NCBI GenBank assembly: GCA_003313425.1
Contig: NHZP01000084.1
Span: 1 to 64,000 of the forward strand
Reading direction: 5' to 3'
Source of the DNA: Pseudopyrenochaeta lycopersici
Taxonomy: Eukaryota > Ascomycota > Dothideomycetes > Pleosporales > Pseudopyrenochaetaceae
DNA length: 64,000 nt
Position numbers and translations under genes: made by a program. Below are positions 20,904 to 32,188 of the stretch, piece after piece. The notes under the pieces are model-generated. The model worked only from the letters and a program-made list of their open reading frames with translations, had not been told where the DNA came from and made no database searches. Within the stretch, counting starts at the first letter, position 1, and every line of letters begins with the position of its first letter.

Positions 20904-21756
20904 TATTTAATATATTATATTATATATAATACTAATATTAAAGCTCTATTATTTACTAATAATTGTTATAGTAATTACTATTACTAAAAAAGTAGTAACT
21001 CTAATAAAGTCTTATAAGTATTATAAAACTACATTTAAAATATAGTTTTAGTATATTTTTAATTATTTACTAATTAAGTTCTTTAAGAAAGTATTTTATA
21101 TTATACTACTTATAAATATTTAGTTATCTAAATAAAGATAACTTTTTAGCTATAAAAAAAAGACTTTTTTAGAGATAATTTATATTTTTTAGATAGTTTA
21201 ACTATCTATAATAAGATATTTTATACTATAGAAGAGTTAAAAGCTGTTAAAAAAATTCTAATCTATATATAGACTTTATTAGTTCTAATTTAACTAAACT
21301 TTAATATTTTGAGTTTATAGTTAAAATAGAATAATTATAGAGTATATATAACTTTACTAAAAAATGAAAACAAAACTAGTAAAATAAAATAAAATTAAAA
21401 AAATATTATTAGTTAGTTATTTAGTTAATAAAATATATATCTACTTCTTTAAAACTATTAGAAGTATATAATTATATACGTTTATTTGTATAGTATTATC
21501 TTTAATTTAATTACTATATAATAAACTAGCTAATAAAATATTATAAATACTATTAATTATAAATTTCTATTTTTAGTAATAGTAATTATTTAGTAATTAC
21601 TAAGTAACTACTATTAGACTTTTAGTAATTACTATAGTAATTACTAAGTACCTTTAGTAATAGTAATTACTATTACTAGTTACCTTTAGTAATTAGTAAT
21701 TACTATTACTTTTACTAAAAAACGGCAACCCTGATTCTGTATAATATAATATATTA

Positions 21757-21960
21757 AATAGTTAAGGTTGTTAAGGCTGTTAAGGTTGTTAAGGTTGTTA
21801 AGGCTGTTAAGGTTGTTAAGGCTGTTAAGGTTGTTAAGGCTATTAAGGCTATTAAGGTTATGAAGGTTATTAAGGTTATTAAGGTTATTAAGGTTGTTAA
21901 GGTTGTTAAGATTGTTAAGGTTGTTAAGGTTGTTAAGGTTGTTAAGGTTGTTAAGGTAGT
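21757..21960. repeat. 9-bp minisatellite (GTTGTTAAG)n, right arm
   Basis: About 22 units, the reverse complement of the block at 20645-20903, with more variant units (GCTGTTAAG, GTTATTAAG). Confidence 0.95.
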
Positions 21961-22032
21961 CAATAACCTTAGAAACCTTTAAAAAATTTAATAACTTAAG
22001 GTTATTATATTACTAGTAATAGTAATTACTAT

Positions 22033-22410
22033 TGTGCCGTTGCACAGGGTACCTGGGCAATCAGGTGATGATGGGTTTCCTTTGTCAGCGAAATTTGGTG
22101 ATAAGACTTGGAGATGCGAGAGATCTCAACATCATGCACCAAACCTCATGCACCATGCACCACACACCACGATAATTCACTTCAAAACTGAGATTTTGCA
22201 AAGCAGCTAGTGCATTAGCTACGTCAATTCAATGAGATTTCAGACCATTTTGTTTATTACTTTTAATCAGGCTCTATACTTACCTTCGTTTCTGGCAGAC
22301 TGCACAGGCAGAGCTGCTCCTGTTATTCACGCACGTTTGATTCCAACGTTACCTCTCATTCACAACACCAGAACTGCGGGATTGTGCCGAACCACCTTGT
22401 TAACTCCACA
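22033..22410. repeat. Solo LTR (378 bp)
   Basis: TGTGCCGTTGCACAGG...GTTAACTCCACA, flanked by CTAT on both sides (22029-22032, 22411-22414). The insertion splits an ATTACTATTACTA tract. GC-balanced against AT-rich surroundings. Its start resembles the putative LTR at 19965-20292. Confidence 0.65.
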
Positions 22411-22799
22411 CTATTACTAATTAATACTTTATAATTATAGTTGTTTAGACTATTTACTACATATATAGCTATATAAAAAGCTTAATAATAATAAGAAAGT
22501 AGAGTTAGTATTAAAAACTAGAATAAAATTTAGCTTTTTTCTTATTAGATTTAAGTACTACTATAAATTTATATAGTAATTTCTAGTAATTATTTTATAG
22601 CCTAGTAATAGTATTTACTATAAAGAATTAACCTTACTTTTAAGAACTGAGTACTAAAACTAGAAACTTCTATACTAATAGTATAAGTTTATACTATTAA
22701 ATATTACTATATATCTATACTATAGATTATATAAGCGTTTAAGCTTTATTCTATTTTTATAATTAGTAATTACTATTACTTAGTAAAACGGAAACCCTG
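22411..22799. repeat. hAT-like element remnant
   Basis: AT-rich; the right end is AAAACGGAAACCCTG (one change from the CGGCAACCCTG terminus). 22650-22770 is the reverse complement of 13800-13960. The opposite end was not found. Confidence 0.5.
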
Positions 22800-23060
22800 C
22801 CCTGCAGTGCGTTACATGACACATCCATAGTGATCTTTTGCATGTGATACGCGATAAAATATCTTGTTTCCTACAGGGAATAAATTGGCCAGTCACGGCG
22901 CCACAATGGGGGCCATCAGATGTGACACAGTAATGGACTGATCGGTGTTGTATATTCAACATATTTCGATTGCCATAGTTTCTTTTCCGTCCTCGTTTTA
23001 TATATTATCCTATCTAGCAAATCCGATGCTTCGGCAGTCGACAAGCCTTCAACATGTACC
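22800..23060. promoter_or_regulatory. Upstream region of the rhodopsin-type gene
   Basis: Return to normal GC content. No specific promoter motif can be named; it lies between the transposon block and the start at 23061. Confidence 0.3.
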
Positions 23061-24168
23061 ATGGTCGACCTAACACCCCCTCCAGATGGGAACACGACCA
23101 TCGCGCCTTTAGTCAATATAACTTGTACTGTCGTTCTTTTCGTAGCGGTGGTCATATATAGCCTTCGTATCTACGTTCGGTTCAGGAACTTATCACTTGA
23201 GGATTACATCATTTCGGTTGCTCTAGTAAGAATAAAATAGCAACAATCCTGCAAATTTGGAGTAAATCTAACACCCTCTCAGGCAATCTCTCTAACGGAA
23301 CGCGCCATCGTTTGGCAAGCATCTCGATACGGATATGGCTGTCACAACTACTACGTCTCTGCCGAGAATAGAACTATCGTGTTTCGCTACATGTTCGGTG
23401 TCGTAATCGTAGGAATTTGGTCAGCGACTCTCGTTCGAGTATCGGTTGCCTTGATGCTGCTGAGACTCAAAGATACGCGGACCTGGAAACTGTTACTAAG
23501 AACAACCATCGCTATCCAAATTGGCACAACTGTGGGCGTCAATGTCTGCCAGCGACTGCAGTGCCACCCCATTCGTGCAATGTGGGATATGGTTCCCAAC
23601 GCCCAGTGTTGGACAGCCCGTCAGATGGCAATATATGGATACGTGCAAGCAAGTAAGTCACTACCACAAAACCTTTCCGACTTTTGCTTATCTTTCTTCT
23701 GTAGGCCTGGGCGCCGCATGCGACATACTCTTCACCATAATGCTAATCTCCCTCATCTGGACACTCCACCGAAAGCACTCCGAGAAGGTACTCCTCGGAT
23801 CTCTGATGTGCCTAGGCATATTCGCCAGCGCAGCTGCGATAGTCAAGATTGTATACATGCGCATGTACGATTTGCAAGGTGACAGTCTACGGTCAGTGAT
23901 CATTGTTTCGCTATTAGTAAGCATTGAGGAGGCTATTGGCATCATTGCGGCTTGCTCGCCGTATCTGAAGAACATGGTGGCGAGCTGGCTAGGTTTTCTA
24001 GGCGTAAAGTTTCAGAGGGGATCTGTGTGGTATATGACGACTTTTGTGTATAAGAGCAGGGCTGCGGAGCCTACTGGCTCGGCTGTGGAGATATGGGGCG
24101 GAGCTGAGAGTGTCGAGCGTACTGGAAGCAAGAGGAGTGCAATTACCACGGAGGATTGGGAGGTTTGA
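23061..24168 (+). CDS. Fungal rhodopsin-domain integral membrane protein (about 332 aa)
   Basis: Three exons: 23061-23225, 23283-23652, 23705-24168; both introns have GTAAG donors and AG acceptors and the phases fit. The protein has an N-terminal extracellular segment and about seven hydrophobic helices, e.g. TCTVVLFVAVVIYSLRIYVR, MFGVVIVGIWSATLVRVSVA, ILFTIMLISLIWTL and VIIVSLLVSIEEAIGIIAAC. Family marks are RxYxRFRNLSLEDYI after helix 1 and CQRLQCHPIRAMWD in the second extracellular region. This is the fungal 'rhodopsin domain' family related to PTH11-like receptors without a CFEM domain; ligand and function unknown. It sits directly beside the repeat block and looks intact. Confidence 0.85.
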
Positions 24169-24296
24169 CCTATATGCGTTGTCTAATCGCGACGGAAGTG
24201 TATGAGAACTACTAGATATTCATCACTGCAATCTGGAGGACTGTATAAAGAAATCTCCGATCAGAACGACGAAAGCGCAAGAGGGGTTGCAACGAC

Positions 24297-24689
24297 ATGC
24301 AACCATGGGGCGGTGTTGACTTTCAGAATCAGAAATTCGGAGAGCTTCAAGACGCATGGGCCGTACTACAAAAAATGTACTTTTTCGAGATCAAAGCTCT
24401 TGTAGCGAAGCTGGGAAGCCATAGCAACCATCGCGAAAATTTGGCTGCGGACTTCCGCACGGAATTTTACCGTCTTTATGAGAAGTGGAAAACGAGCGAT
24501 TCGATTGACCCAGCGAGCGTGTTGGAGCCTATCGGCTGTTGGAAGAAGCTGAAGAGAGAGCTGACGACAAGGAAGGTTCCGGAAGATGGCAAGGAAAAGA
24601 GCAAAATGCTCCAATTCGGGCAGGCTTTAGATTTGCTTGCGGCTAAAGCGGCATTATGCGACATCATTGAAGAGTGCCTCGGCCTCATA
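24297..24689 (+). other. Open reading frame of unknown status, cut by a LINE fragment
   Basis: An open plus-strand frame (QPWGGVDFQNQKFGELQDAW..., helical, charged) runs up to the junction with LINE sequence near 24690 and becomes meaningless beyond it. It may be the 5' part of a gene destroyed by the insertion. No domain recognised. Confidence 0.3.
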
Positions 24690-25047
24690 GACGCTGCACG
24701 GATGGCGTCCCTCACTTCGTTCTCTGTGATGGGTGGCAGCTCGATCTGGCCGTTGTACTCAGCGTCTCGGATGCCTTCAAGGTCTGCTTCCGGTGGTGGA
24801 GGAAAGAAGACATCGCGGAACAAGTCTGCCTTGTCCGCTGGCTCTGTAACCTCGCGCTGTGTTGTCGGGTTTCGTTGCTAGGCGTAACCCGAGGCGCTAC
24901 GTTGCCCCGGGTCTTCGCCCAGCTAGCAAGCTTCCAGAGCTTGCCTGGCGACTGTGCCGCGTCTTTTACTCGTTCTCCATGCATCTTTGTCATCGCTTTG
25001 CGGATCGTTCTTGCTTTGTTTGTCACCTTGCTAGGTAGGTAGGACAT
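24690..25047 (-). pseudogene. Tad-like LINE fragment (between endonuclease and RT)
   Basis: Minus-strand blocks KLWKLASWAKTRG (from the 25047 side) and, in another frame, LFRDVFFPPPPEADL and ITENEVRDAIRAAS, the usual sequence just before the RT domain of fungal Tad/I-type LINEs. Truncated at both ends and frameshifted; the KAPGPDG motif that normally follows is absent. Confidence 0.7.
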
Positions 25048-25129
25048 GCTGCCTGCTGCTCAAGTGTGGGCCGACACACCTGTCATATTGCTTATACCTG
25101 CTAGGTACTTTGCTCGATGCTGGTCAAAG

Positions 25130-25687
25130 CCGCTGTATGTGACAGCAGAAGCACGAGCAGAGAGTCTTGAGAGAATTCAACGCAGACTCGCTTTACTAAT
25201 GAGGTTATCATCTGTTCTTGGCACCTCAGCAGTGTTAGAGTTGCAGCACAGCCTCCCCACACTCTTCGCATGAGATTATCCACAAGTTCTTACGCATGGG
25301 GACCTCTCTAGGACCAATATATTAGTTGCTGAGGACACCTACGAAATCACAGGAATTATCGACTGGTCTCTTGCGGCGATACTGCCTTTTGGTATGGAAC
25401 TGGACTGCCTGTTTTTGACGGCGGGGTACATGGACCGCGGTGGCTGGCACGACTACGCCTGTCGCTCGCGACTGCATAAAGTTTTCTGGGATGAGTTCTG
25501 GTCTGCTTCTGGAATTGGAGATGATGGGCGGCGGGACAAAGTTCGCGACATGGCTGAGCGGGCGGCTAGGATTGGTGCCATTCTGCGCTATGCTTTCCAG
25601 CGCAACGCGGATGGCTCGCCCTCTGAGGCATTGGCATCTGATGGAGCTTTGACATGGAGGTATCTGCAGGCATGGCTGGCCACTTAG
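25130..25687 (+). pseudogene. Aminoglycoside phosphotransferase (APH)-like fragment
   Basis: The frame from about 25046 continues through an in-frame TGA at 25271-25273 and then reads LTHGDLSRTNILV (APH/kinase catalytic loop, HGDLxxxNILV) and ITGIIDWSLA (metal-binding Asp), ending QAWLAT at 25687. The N-lobe is missing; the LINE fragment ends right beside it. One stop plus the missing 5' part make this a pseudogene. These fungal APH-like proteins are not antibiotic-resistance enzymes as such; their substrates are mostly unknown. Confidence 0.75.
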
Positions 25688-26404
25688 CTCCCTGGATCGA
25701 TGGAGATTGCTACGGGCAATGCCGAAGTCATGTAGCCCAACCGAAAGGGATTAAGGACCGAACCAGAACTTCCGCATCGGTCAATACGGTATACGGGCCG
25801 AAGGTCTCCTGTTGCAGGCCAAGGCATCATCTCAGGGAACCTGAGGAAGAACTGCATTAGTAATCTTGCCATATAATCTCAGACGTGCGGGGTCAGGTTT
25901 ATAAGACCAAGACACAATACACACACAATACAACTTTTCTGCTCATTATCAATTATTTTGACTTCTCATCATTTTAGCACGTCCAGTGCGACAGATGATT
26001 ATGTGGCTGTTTTGCACTAGCCAGGACTGGTAATTGTTCCGGTTAGAGGTACCAATTGGGGTGGCGACCCTGCATGAATTTGCGTGCGACAGCAGACATA
26101 AGGCTAGTGATAACTCCTAAGCATCATAGTAAGGCTCTAAGACTTAGATGACACTATTATAAGCATTATAGAGTAGTAAGAGCTTAATGGTGGTGCTATA
26201 GGGAAGGAACGCTGTTTCGCTAAAGAATAAGGCTCTCTACGAATCAGGCGCGAAGGCGACGATGCGTAACGTAATGTTGAGATCAAAGGGGTTCTAGATG
26301 TCTAGGAATAGCTAAGTTATACTATCTGACTGGTAAAATATAGATAACTAGATATAGGAAGAGTTTCTGATGTATTGAAGTTTAAGTACCTGTTGGTTTT
26401 CTCG
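25688..26404. other. No gene recognised
   Basis: Mixed-composition sequence with no convincing frame or element end. Confidence 0.5.
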
Positions 26405-27190
26405 CTACGGTGTGGTTCTCGCTACGTAGTGGGGGATGTTAGTCGTTTGATTAACAACTGCGTGAACCTTCTCGAACAGATAGGTTCCTTTCCAAATCGG
26501 TATGTATGATATTGTATTGTGTGCTTGTGCCAATTGGCATTGTTCGCAGAGTTCCGTATTACGTTGGAAGTCGCGGGTGTCAAGAGCTACACCTTCGACT
26601 GCTTCTGGCATGTGTTCCAGGGCTTCTTTTCGGATATGGCCTAGTCTTGCATGCCAAATATCCATCGAAGCTATTGCCACTGGAGGTTTACGTGCCTTGG
26701 TGGCCATGGCAAAGGACCGTTCTGCAGACCATTGTGTTTCGGCATTTATAATCGCATCCTTGATATGTGGTTCAACAACACGGAATGCACCATGTTTTGT
26801 CAGTTTAAAGGCGTTCGATCCATCCGAGTACTCCATCCAGCATGTTCTAGTATTGAAGAATAGGCCCTGTTACTCAAGAGCATGTGCATTGATCAGGTTC
26901 CAGTGGAATCCAGGGACATATGCGACGTTGTGCAGGTGCAATAGGTTTGGACCTGACGGAGTGTGGAAATGGACTCGTTCTGCCGCTACTGCTACTTCTG
27001 CTGTCAATTGTGGTTTTAGCCTGCACAACTATCGAGAGCAATCGAACGCTGTTTATTTTCAAACATTCGATTCTCGCCGATAATAACTCGATTGGAGAAG
27101 GGGCGTACTGTGGACCTACAAACAGCGTCCAGTGGCAGGCAGAGGGCGAGTCAATTGTTGAAGTCGGCTTCAGGCATGAAAGCATCATTT
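26405..27190 (-). pseudogene. Copia Pol fragment (protease/GAG-pre-integrase region)
   Basis: Minus strand 26836-26405 contains MDIWHARLGHIRKEALEHMP and CEQCQLAQA, the GAG-pre-integrase zinc-binding block of Copia Pol. Upstream (to about 27190) other frames carry the segment before it. No integrase core, RT or LTR seen, so a short broken fragment. Confidence 0.7.
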
Positions 27191-27532
27191 ACCAAAGATA
27201 GAAACGGAAGGCTAGGACTTGAAAGGAAGCATGCAGAATAGACGCGCGAGTGGAACATCACGTTCTTGTTACTTACAGGCTCCTAATCGGGCCAGTCGAC
27301 AGCTATCACACACCAGGCCTTTAACATACAAGAAGCGAAGACTGCCGCGAGGACCTACAGAGTGGCGCAAACATAAGTAATGCAACCACATATGCTCCGA
27401 GCGATCGGTCACCGATACAACAACGTTAGTGCGGTTTTCTGTATCAATCCGTTCTCTGGAACAGCAGTTGTAAATCAGAACCCCAGGTGTAAGCTTTATG
27501 TGTCTCCACCATTTATATCTTACCAGTACGCG
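27191..27532. other. Intergenic; no gene recognised
   Basis: Lies downstream of the chitinase 3' end, between it and the Copia fragment. Confidence 0.5.
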
Positions 27533-30500
27533 TCAGGATCTAATAATCGTTAGTCTTACCTTCTTGATGGGAGCTACGTAGCTTGACTTACCAATCTTCC
27601 ACTGCGCACAGTTGCTGTCCACAGTACCTCCTTGCTTATGCTCGGTACTACTCTGATCACATTCATCCACAGCCCTCCTCAGAATCCTGCCACACTCCTG
27701 ATTCGCTCCACTGCCCTCCATCCTCCACTTACACCCATTGATGGCTGTCACCGAGATGTAAATATGCACGAAGCATCCCAGGTCGCCCATACAGTGCGCG
27801 CCGTACCCGTCGCCATTGGACAGAGTGCGCTGCGTGTCGGGGCGTGAGGCATCAAGGACAGTACCCTCGTGATAGTCGCAGAAAGCTTTGATGGCGTCGA
27901 TCATCATGCCACGCGTCACCAACGCGCCACTGTTATAGCACTTCTTGTTTTCAGTGTCGCGATTAGGCTTTGGCGGGTCAGGTGGAGGCGATGGCGATGG
28001 CGCGGGAGCTGTTGGCTTCGGTGCGACGCTCGTTGTTGATGTCGTAGGACGGTATGTGGGAAGCGGCAGGCCCATCTCGAGAGCGCAAGCCTGGTCGTCT
28101 TCTTCCTGCTCCTCATCCTGAGGGTCGTCGCCTTTGGGATCAGAGGGTCGTGGTGGCGGTGGGACGGGCTTTCCAGATGGTTTCGGGTCTGGTTTCGGAT
28201 TGGGAGTTGGCTTCTTTGGAGGGTTAGGGTTCTTGGGGTCAGGGAAGTCGATACCTCCATCAGTGCAGTCCAGCAGGCAAGGATGGTTGCAGAAGATGAG
28301 ACATGGCTTTCCGCACTTCGACTTGCAGATTGGGCCAGGTTTGCCAGGCTTCCAGGTAGGTCTTGGGAAGATGATGGCAGCGATGGGGTCCGTGGACGAT
28401 TTCGTCGTTGTAGTAGGTTTGGAGTCGCTTGGCGGGGTGTACGAGTACGGGTACGGTGGAGGAGTGATAGTCCTGGTCACAGGTGGGTGACTTACCCCCG
28501 GAGTGGTAAGTGGGTTCGGATCATTCGTGATGGTAAATGGAGGGGGTTTGATACTAGGGGTAATCGAGAAGGTAGACCACACGTCGACACCAGTGCCAGT
28601 CCTGGTATCAGTGATGGTTACTGCCCATACCTCTATCTCCGTGGTTGTGACAGGCGGGATTGTAAGTGTGGTTGTCTGCACAATGGACGTCCACCCGGTG
28701 GGTTCTGACCATGCGACGTCGAGGCTGGTGACGTATGGAGGGAAGCTGATCGTAGTCTTTGTAGAGAGCTGTAGTGGTGGTAGGATGAGCGTACAGGGCG
28801 CGATACAATTGACCACCGGATCTGGTTTGTCGTAAATCGATGGGTCAATGTACACCACACTGCCGCCACCGCCGTTTTGACCGCCTCCTGGGCTGTCGGG
28901 GTTATCGGATCCTCCACCGTCAGGGATATCTCCACTTCCAGATCCGGAGTAGAAGTCGACAGACCAGATCATCGTGCCACCAAAGCAGTGCTGGTTAGCC
29001 CATTGCTTCTTCATCGCAATTGTCTCCATGTTATCGTAGCCTATCCACTGATTGCCCCACTTCAACTCCATCATCATGTCTTTCTCAAGAAGAGTAGGCT
29101 TGGCCGCAAGTTGGGGAATGATTTGGTTCTCGATCTCTTGGAGAGACATGACACCACCAAAGTTGGTGCAGGGACCTGGCCGGCTGGTACCTGACCATGC
29201 ACACCCTACACCGTTACAGTTTTGATCAGCCACGGTATAGCCTCGTGCGTAATAGGCAAGACCCAGGTTGAGCTTTGCTGGGTTCACGCCTTCGTAAGCC
29301 AGAGGAAGCGTCCAGTTGGCGATCTCTGGAACATTGGTGTGGCCGAGAACCACCTTTCCAATCTGCAACACTTGAGCGTCCCAAGGGCCGTGCAGATCGT
29401 AGGACATAACACCGAACCAATCGACGTAAGGCTCCATCTCTTTCAACTTGAACTTTGGGCTTGTTAGATCGATCTTGCCATGGATTCGGCAGACTCACCC
29501 AACGCATATACCAGTAAGCTGAGGGAATCGCCATACTGATACCGAACTGTGTGCCAAAGGAGGCTCTCATCTCTTTGACTAATGCAACATAGTTGTCTGT
29601 GTCTTCTTTGATACCACCTCTGTCTGGGGCTCCGGGACTGCATTCGTGTGAGTGATTGAGAACTTGGACACCTGATTAGTAAAGAACACTTACTATTCCC
29701 AGTCGATATCGACGCCTTGAAAGCCATACTTCGTCAGGAAAGCTTTCAACGATGTGATGAACCGTGCACGACGAGCAGCAGTACGGGCTAGGTTACTGAA
29801 AGTAGTCCTTGTTGGACCAGGGTCGTTGAAGTCCCAGCCGCCAATAGCAATCCACGTCTGCAGCGTGGATGACTTCAGTCCTGTAAACTCTTTGTATAGG
29901 TCCGGGTCGGCCGAGTTGGCCGGCAATACCTCGAACGTGTTAGGGTCAATAGTTGCGAAAGCAAAATTCAGGTGGGTGAGCCCTTTAGTGTTGATGTCCT
30001 TAGGCGAGATGCGATTGCACTGCCTGTCGCGAACGTTGCCACCCTCTTCCGATCTGTTAGCGGTGCTGTCTTGCGTATAAACAGAGGTTTTGGGACTCAC
30101 GATAATATCCGATGCTGCGCCCGGCGGATGTTGCACCACCGCATGTTGGAGCTGCCTTAACTTCACAGCTTCCCATACCAGCCTGGCAAGGTTGTGTCGG
30201 ACCGTTTCCGAGGCAGAATTCCGTTTCAACCTAACTCAGATCCTTAGCTTGCGATTAGATGGAGCGGGACATTCCCAGCACTTACACCGCAATAGCCGTA
30301 AAAACTACAGCAGACATTCAACGGGCACTTTGAGTTTCCGCCTTCGCTGTCTTTGCCGCAGAAAGCCTTTGCATCGCCTAGCAAACAGTCAGTCAAGCCA
30401 TGATGATGTTTAGTGAAGCTCTTACAATTCGATTGGCAGCCATCTCCACAGTTCTCTTTTCCAAAACCACATCTTCCACTCTTGTTGCAGCAACTACCAT

Positions 30501-32164
30501 CTGGACAAGGCGTTGACGCGTCGCATTGTCGTTTTGCAGATTGACGTTTGGCCATTCCTTTCATCTCCGGCAACGATGCGAAGTCAAGAAAACCAGGACT
30601 GATGTCCGAGACACCGAAAATCTTTCGACCGGTGAGCGGCTCAAGGACATATGCTGGAGACACAAGGTCTCGCGTGTTGAGAGTAGCGTTTGTAAACTCA
30701 GTCCCGTTTGGAAAAACTGTAGCATTGCTCGATTCGAGCACACGCATGATGTACGTTGAACCATCTTCGACACCAGCCTGGTCATTGATGAAGTCACGGG
30801 CTATCTCAATGATAGGCAAAGGAGGAGGCCTCGGCAGCGTTTCAAAGTTCTGCTGCGCTGATGGCTTGGACTCTCCCTCAGGTTGTTCTTGTGGCGCCTC
30901 TTCGCCCTCTTGGCGTCGTTTCAGTTGCAGTGCCCTTTTGCGGATCTTGGCGGACTGTAAATGTTTTAGTATGGAGTCATGCATATGTATTACCATATTT
31001 AGACTCACTTCCTCATCGCTCAACCTTGTATATTTCCTAATGGTTCCATTGTCATAGAAACCCTCGTGAACTCGGTAAATTGCGGCCGGATGAGGTTCAT
31101 GGTCGAGTTCTCTTCTCAGCCACACGTTCACCGATTCCGTCTGCGGATCAATATTATACTCAATTGCCGTAGCTGCATCATCCGTTTCTGGATTGAAAAG
31201 AGTCTTGAAACGGAACCTATAGACCCCGTTTGCCTGACCAGCATTATTGACATCTGCTACACGCAAACGAAGGGTACTCTGAGCATCGGATTGGAAGTTC
31301 TGTTCAGAACGTACGTAAGTAACTGGCGGCACTGTCGTTAGACAGCTTTGAGCATAAGGAGCACAGTAACTCGTCGCTCCTGCTCCACCCTCAACGGTAC
31401 TGTCAAATCGTTAATGTTCGGAATCAAGGGCCAGAGTTCAGAAGCCTACGTTGCCATTGGCCATTCATCGCAGGTCCATATCTGCAAGAGGACATTAGCA
31501 TACAGTTTCAGCGGAACAGAGAATCAAATAGTGTGCGAAGTGCAAGCTTTTCGAGCTTCGCATATAGCAGAAGAGCCTTGACTTACCATACCAGCAGGCT
31601 GACCAGCCGCGTTTGCAATCGTGTTATAGCCTGTATCGCCTCTTTGTTTGTTTTGTCGGGACGGTCCGTGAGGTCGAGCTGGGAAGGACCCGCGGTTCAA
31701 GCTGGCACCTTTTGGAACAGTGTGCGGTTGTGCTGGGGCGGTCTCTGGACAAGGGTGGTTTCTGTTCCAACTGCCCGGACATGCAAAGTTACGTCTTGTG
31801 TCCTTTCTTGTTGCATCTGTGTCAAAATGTAGCGTGATTGGTCCACCGATGAGTTGCCCGAAGCCGCCTCCAGGTTGGGGTGTCAGAGGATTCCTTCTAT
31901 TAACATTCGTGCAGATGGCTGGCATCTTTGCACAGTTGTAAATAAGCGTTGGGATTCCCTGGGGACTTTGCTATCCGCTTTCATTAGCCACAACACATGA
32001 GGATCACAAGTTTGCAACCTTACCTGAACTGGCGTTGCTTGATACGTATCGACACCATTGACTTGAGAGACAGGTCCCCATTGCCCTGAGACAAGGATAG
32101 TTTGAAAAGAGACAAGCCAAACAAAAAGCCATAAGGCATGTCTTGTTGGCATAACTCCCGCCAT
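27533..32164 (-). CDS. Killer-toxin-like GH18 chitinase with N-terminal NucA/NucB-like domain and CBM18 modules (about 1383 aa)
   Basis: Nine exons fit in phase: 32164-32024, 31958-31587, 31481-31450, 31399-30426, 30377-30286, 30230-30101, 30045-29694, 29637-29499, 29452-27533. Three in-frame ATGs (32188, 32164, 32152) precede a signal peptide (LWLFVWLVSFQTILVSG). Residues about 48-200 resemble secreted NucA/NucB deoxyribonucleases: LHFDTDATRKDTRRN and, spliced from two exons, TCDEWPMA then EGGAGA. Dibasic sites follow (about 335-345 and 465-473). Two hevein-type CBM18 modules (about 478-560), then a GH18 domain with the catalytic GFQGVDIDWEY (about 688-698) and WFGVMSYDLHGPWD. Next a Thr/Pro-rich linker and a Cys-containing C-terminal domain (about 1230-1360). 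Expected to be secreted and to hydrolyse chitin. Related to subgroup C chitinases, which resemble the zymocin alpha subunit. The neighbour at 32875 is a divergent LysM/CBM18 gene. I see no LysM in it. Confidence 0.88.
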
Positions 32165-32188
32165 GATTGAGACTCTACTGAACCTCAA

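Larger units (their letters stand above)
20578..22028. repeat. Large inverted repeat with minisatellite arms
   Basis: Left arm 20578-20925 and right arm about 21738-22028 are inverted complements: both include AGTAATAGTAATTACTATTA, AATAACCTTAAGTTATTAAA and a long (CTTAACAAC)n block. The loop, about 0.8 kb, is AT-rich and contains a hAT-type terminus CGGCAACCCTG ending at 21733. Apparent open frames of Leu-Arg-Leu or Thr-Leu repeats here are just the 9-bp repeat and not genes. Confidence 0.75.

Noticed and set aside
20345..21960. CRISPR-like array
   Set aside because: Units are contiguous 9-mers without spacers, in a eukaryotic repeat region.
21754..21963. Open frame of Thr-Leu-Thr repeats
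   Set aside because: Same minisatellite on the other arm of the inverted repeat.
28134..28835. Gly/Val-rich plus-strand frames inside the chitinase
   Set aside because: Reverse complement of the Pro/Thr-rich linker of the chitinase.
27533..32164. LysM domains inside the chitinase, as in many relatives
   Set aside because: No LysM motif was found between the nuclease-like domain and the first CBM18; the LysM units are in the neighbouring genes.
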